Shown one piece after another: positions 23,145 through 23,909 of a stretch of DNA of 23,909 nt. Numbering within the stretch: position 1 is the first letter of the stretch; each line of letters opens with the position of its first letter. A model generated the notes under the pieces. The model was not told where the DNA came from. It searched no databases and saw only the letters and a list, made by a program, of their open reading frames with translations. Source of the DNA: JANQIV01 sp050117315 (GTDB lineage: Bacteria > Bacteroidota > Ignavibacteria > Ignavibacteriales > Melioribacteraceae); assembly GCA_050117315.1 (NCBI GenBank), contig JASFMY010000113.1, forward strand, positions 1-23,909, read 5' to 3'. The translations under genes and the position numbers were made by a program.

Positions 23145-23300
23145 CCTGTCCGCCGAAGCCCAACCGCCACTAAAGTCATGGTCGGTAAACTTTGGCGAAG
23201 GAGGATTAAATAAAACAAATTTTTAATGGTTGAGTATAAAAAGCAGTTCCCATATTTTAAGATTAACACTTAATCGAATATTATTTTGACTGTAAAAACC
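23145..23300 (+). repeat. dispersed repeat module B, right copy
   Basis: Near-identical over most of its length to 2301-2471, without the left copy's extra hairpin but with about 15 extra A/T bases (23208-23226). The preceding stretch (23030-23144) contains related words (gtccgccggaacc, gcagacctgtccgccgaagcc). It is interrupted at AAAACC by the inverted repeat that bounds the GIY-YIG unit. Confidence 0.75.
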
Positions 23301-23310
23301 CCGTGAGATA
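23298..23310 (+). repeat. left 13-bp inverted repeat of the GIY-YIG unit
   Basis: ACCCCGTGAGATA is the exact reverse complement of TATCTCACGGGGT (23771-23783), which contains the last codons and the first base of the stop of the nuclease gene. It sits exactly where similarity between the two module B copies ends, so the pair probably marks the borders of an inserted unit. Confidence 0.65.
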
Positions 23311-23510
23311 GGGTGTGTTGCATAACTCAATTAGGTGCTTCAATAGCCACGTGCTTCAGCACGTTGGAAATAAGAAACCGAATAGAACCCGGGCTTTAGC
23401 CCAAATATGAGAGAAAATTGGGCTAAAGCCCTGAGTTTTTGTTGAGACTTATTGTCCACGACCTGAAAGGTCGTGGCTATGATTATTTATTTTAGTTATG
23501 CAACACACCC
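23311..23510. mobile_element. 200-bp MITE-like element with GATA target duplication
   Basis: GGGTGTGTTGCATAACT (23311-23327) and AGTTATGCAACACACCC (23494-23510) are perfect 17-bp terminal inverted repeats, flanked on both sides by GATA (23307-23310, 23511-23514). The interior holds three perfect hairpins: CGTGCT/AGCACG (23350-23363), GGGCTTTAGCCCAA/TTGGGCTAAAGCCC (23391-23404, 23418-23431) and CCACGACCT/AGGTCGTGG (23456-23464, 23468-23476). There is also an outer ATAGCCACG/CGTGGCTAT pairing. It has no open frame, so any transposase must act in trans. Removing it with one GATA restores a continuous leader to the nuclease gene. Confidence 0.75.
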
Positions 23511-23527
23511 GATAAGAAGGTGCTGAT

Positions 23528-23785
23528 ATGTATTATTATTTTTATGTATTACAATCTGAATCCGATAAAATGTTTTATGTTGGTTACACCAAGAATATAA
23601 AAAGAAGGCTAGAGGATCATAATGCGGGTAAAGTTAAATCCACAAAAAAAGAATACCATTAAAGTTAGTCTATTGGGAAGGATGTTTAAATCAGCAAGGA
23701 TAGTATGAAAAGAGAAAAGTACTTGAAAACAGCATGAGGTAAACGATATATAAAGAATAGAATAAAAGAATATCTCACGGGGTGA
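23528..23785 (+). pseudogene. decayed GIY-YIG endonuclease (UvrC/YhbQ-like small type)
   Basis: ATG at 23528 gives MYYYFYVLQSESDKMFYVGY, TKNIKRRLEDHNAGKVKSTK, which is the GIY-YIG core with the family's Tyr pair and the Arg of KRRLEDH. The frame then breaks in an A-run near 23642-23650. It continues in another frame as RIPLKLVYWEGCLNQQG, meets TAG, shifts again to KREKYLKTA, meets TGA, and ends GKRYIKNRIKEYLTG with TGA at 23783. The intact gene would have about 85 codons. At least two frame changes and two stops make it inactive. Its last codons form the right 13-bp inverted repeat of the unit. Confidence 0.75.
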
Positions 23786-23798
23786 AGACAACTTTAAA

Positions 23799-23870
23799 GA
23801 ATTTTATCTGGAAATGAGAAAAAAATAATGAGGTGTAAAAAATCTTAAAGCTCATTTACAGATAAAATTC
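23799..23870. repeat. 20-bp-arm inverted repeat at the right edge
   Basis: GAATTTTATCTGGAAATGAG (23799-23818) pairs with CTCATTTACAGATAAAATTC (23851-23870) with one mismatch and a 32-base A-rich loop. It follows the decayed nuclease by 14 bases. Function unknown; it may be an element end or a terminator-like structure. Confidence 0.6.
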
Positions 23871-23909
23871 TGTTGTGCGAAACCATCCCCCTTATTCTAT
23901 GGGGATTTA

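Noticed and set aside
22936..23269. Minus-strand frames in the right repeat region
   Set aside because: They lie over repeat module B and periodic DNA, with no start signals or recognisable domains.

Overview
The window looks like a low-GC chromosome segment from the Bacteroidota/Chlorobi/Ignavibacteriota group, with Ignavibacteria-like content as my best guess. The clues are a GSCFA-family protein, a DUF2202 lipoprotein, secreted proteins with Asp-rich Ca-type loops, weak ribosome binding sites and spacers packed with palindromes. No rRNA or tRNA was recognised, so placement is inference.

Left part (1-2790): mostly non-coding. It holds a 28-bp perfect palindrome, a nested inverted repeat, a dispersed repeat (module A), an array of 21-bp tandem repeats, a frameshifted unknown gene and a second dispersed repeat (module B). 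It ends in the C-terminal catalytic stub of an integrase-type tyrosine recombinase. Modules A and B recur in the same order and orientation at the right end (22584-23300), again around a roughly 20-bp periodic array.

Cassette region (2791-about 7470): this reads as an integron-like gene cassette array. Genes are separated by long imperfect inverted repeats resembling attC sites. For two cassettes the bases at the 5' boundary are exactly complementary to the cassette's own distal core, as expected if each was once a circle. Cargo: a C45-family Ntn hydrolase/acyltransferase, a BtrH-like cysteine acyltransferase/peptidase, a two-gene unknown cassette (first gene frameshifted), an internally deleted DUF1016 nuclease fused to a half site, and a Phd/ParE-type toxin-antitoxin pair on the minus strand.

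Central part (7708-15690): a small membrane protein, then an apparent envelope-stress locus. It encodes two secreted Asp/Gly-rich proteins, an outer-membrane beta-barrel protein, a DUF4405 cytochrome-b-like membrane protein, a ZraS/NtrB-like sensor kinase and its NtrC-family sigma54 activator; the last five form one tight operon. A convergent DUF2202 lipoprotein gene and the operon's first gene have possible -24/-12 promoter elements. Two leaders carry inverted repeats that could mask the Shine-Dalgarno sequence. I infer a local sigma54-dependent regulon with an unknown envelope signal.

Right part (15763-22061): a GSCFA protein whose expected start codon reads CTG, an ABM-like small protein, and a MacAB-like export operon on the minus strand (adaptor, ATPase, two FtsX-type permeases) with no outer-membrane channel gene nearby.

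Right end (22062-23909): repeats again, ending in a decayed GIY-YIG endonuclease gene bounded by 13-bp inverted repeats. A 200-bp MITE-like element with 17-bp terminal inverted repeats and a 4-bp GATA duplication sits in its leader.
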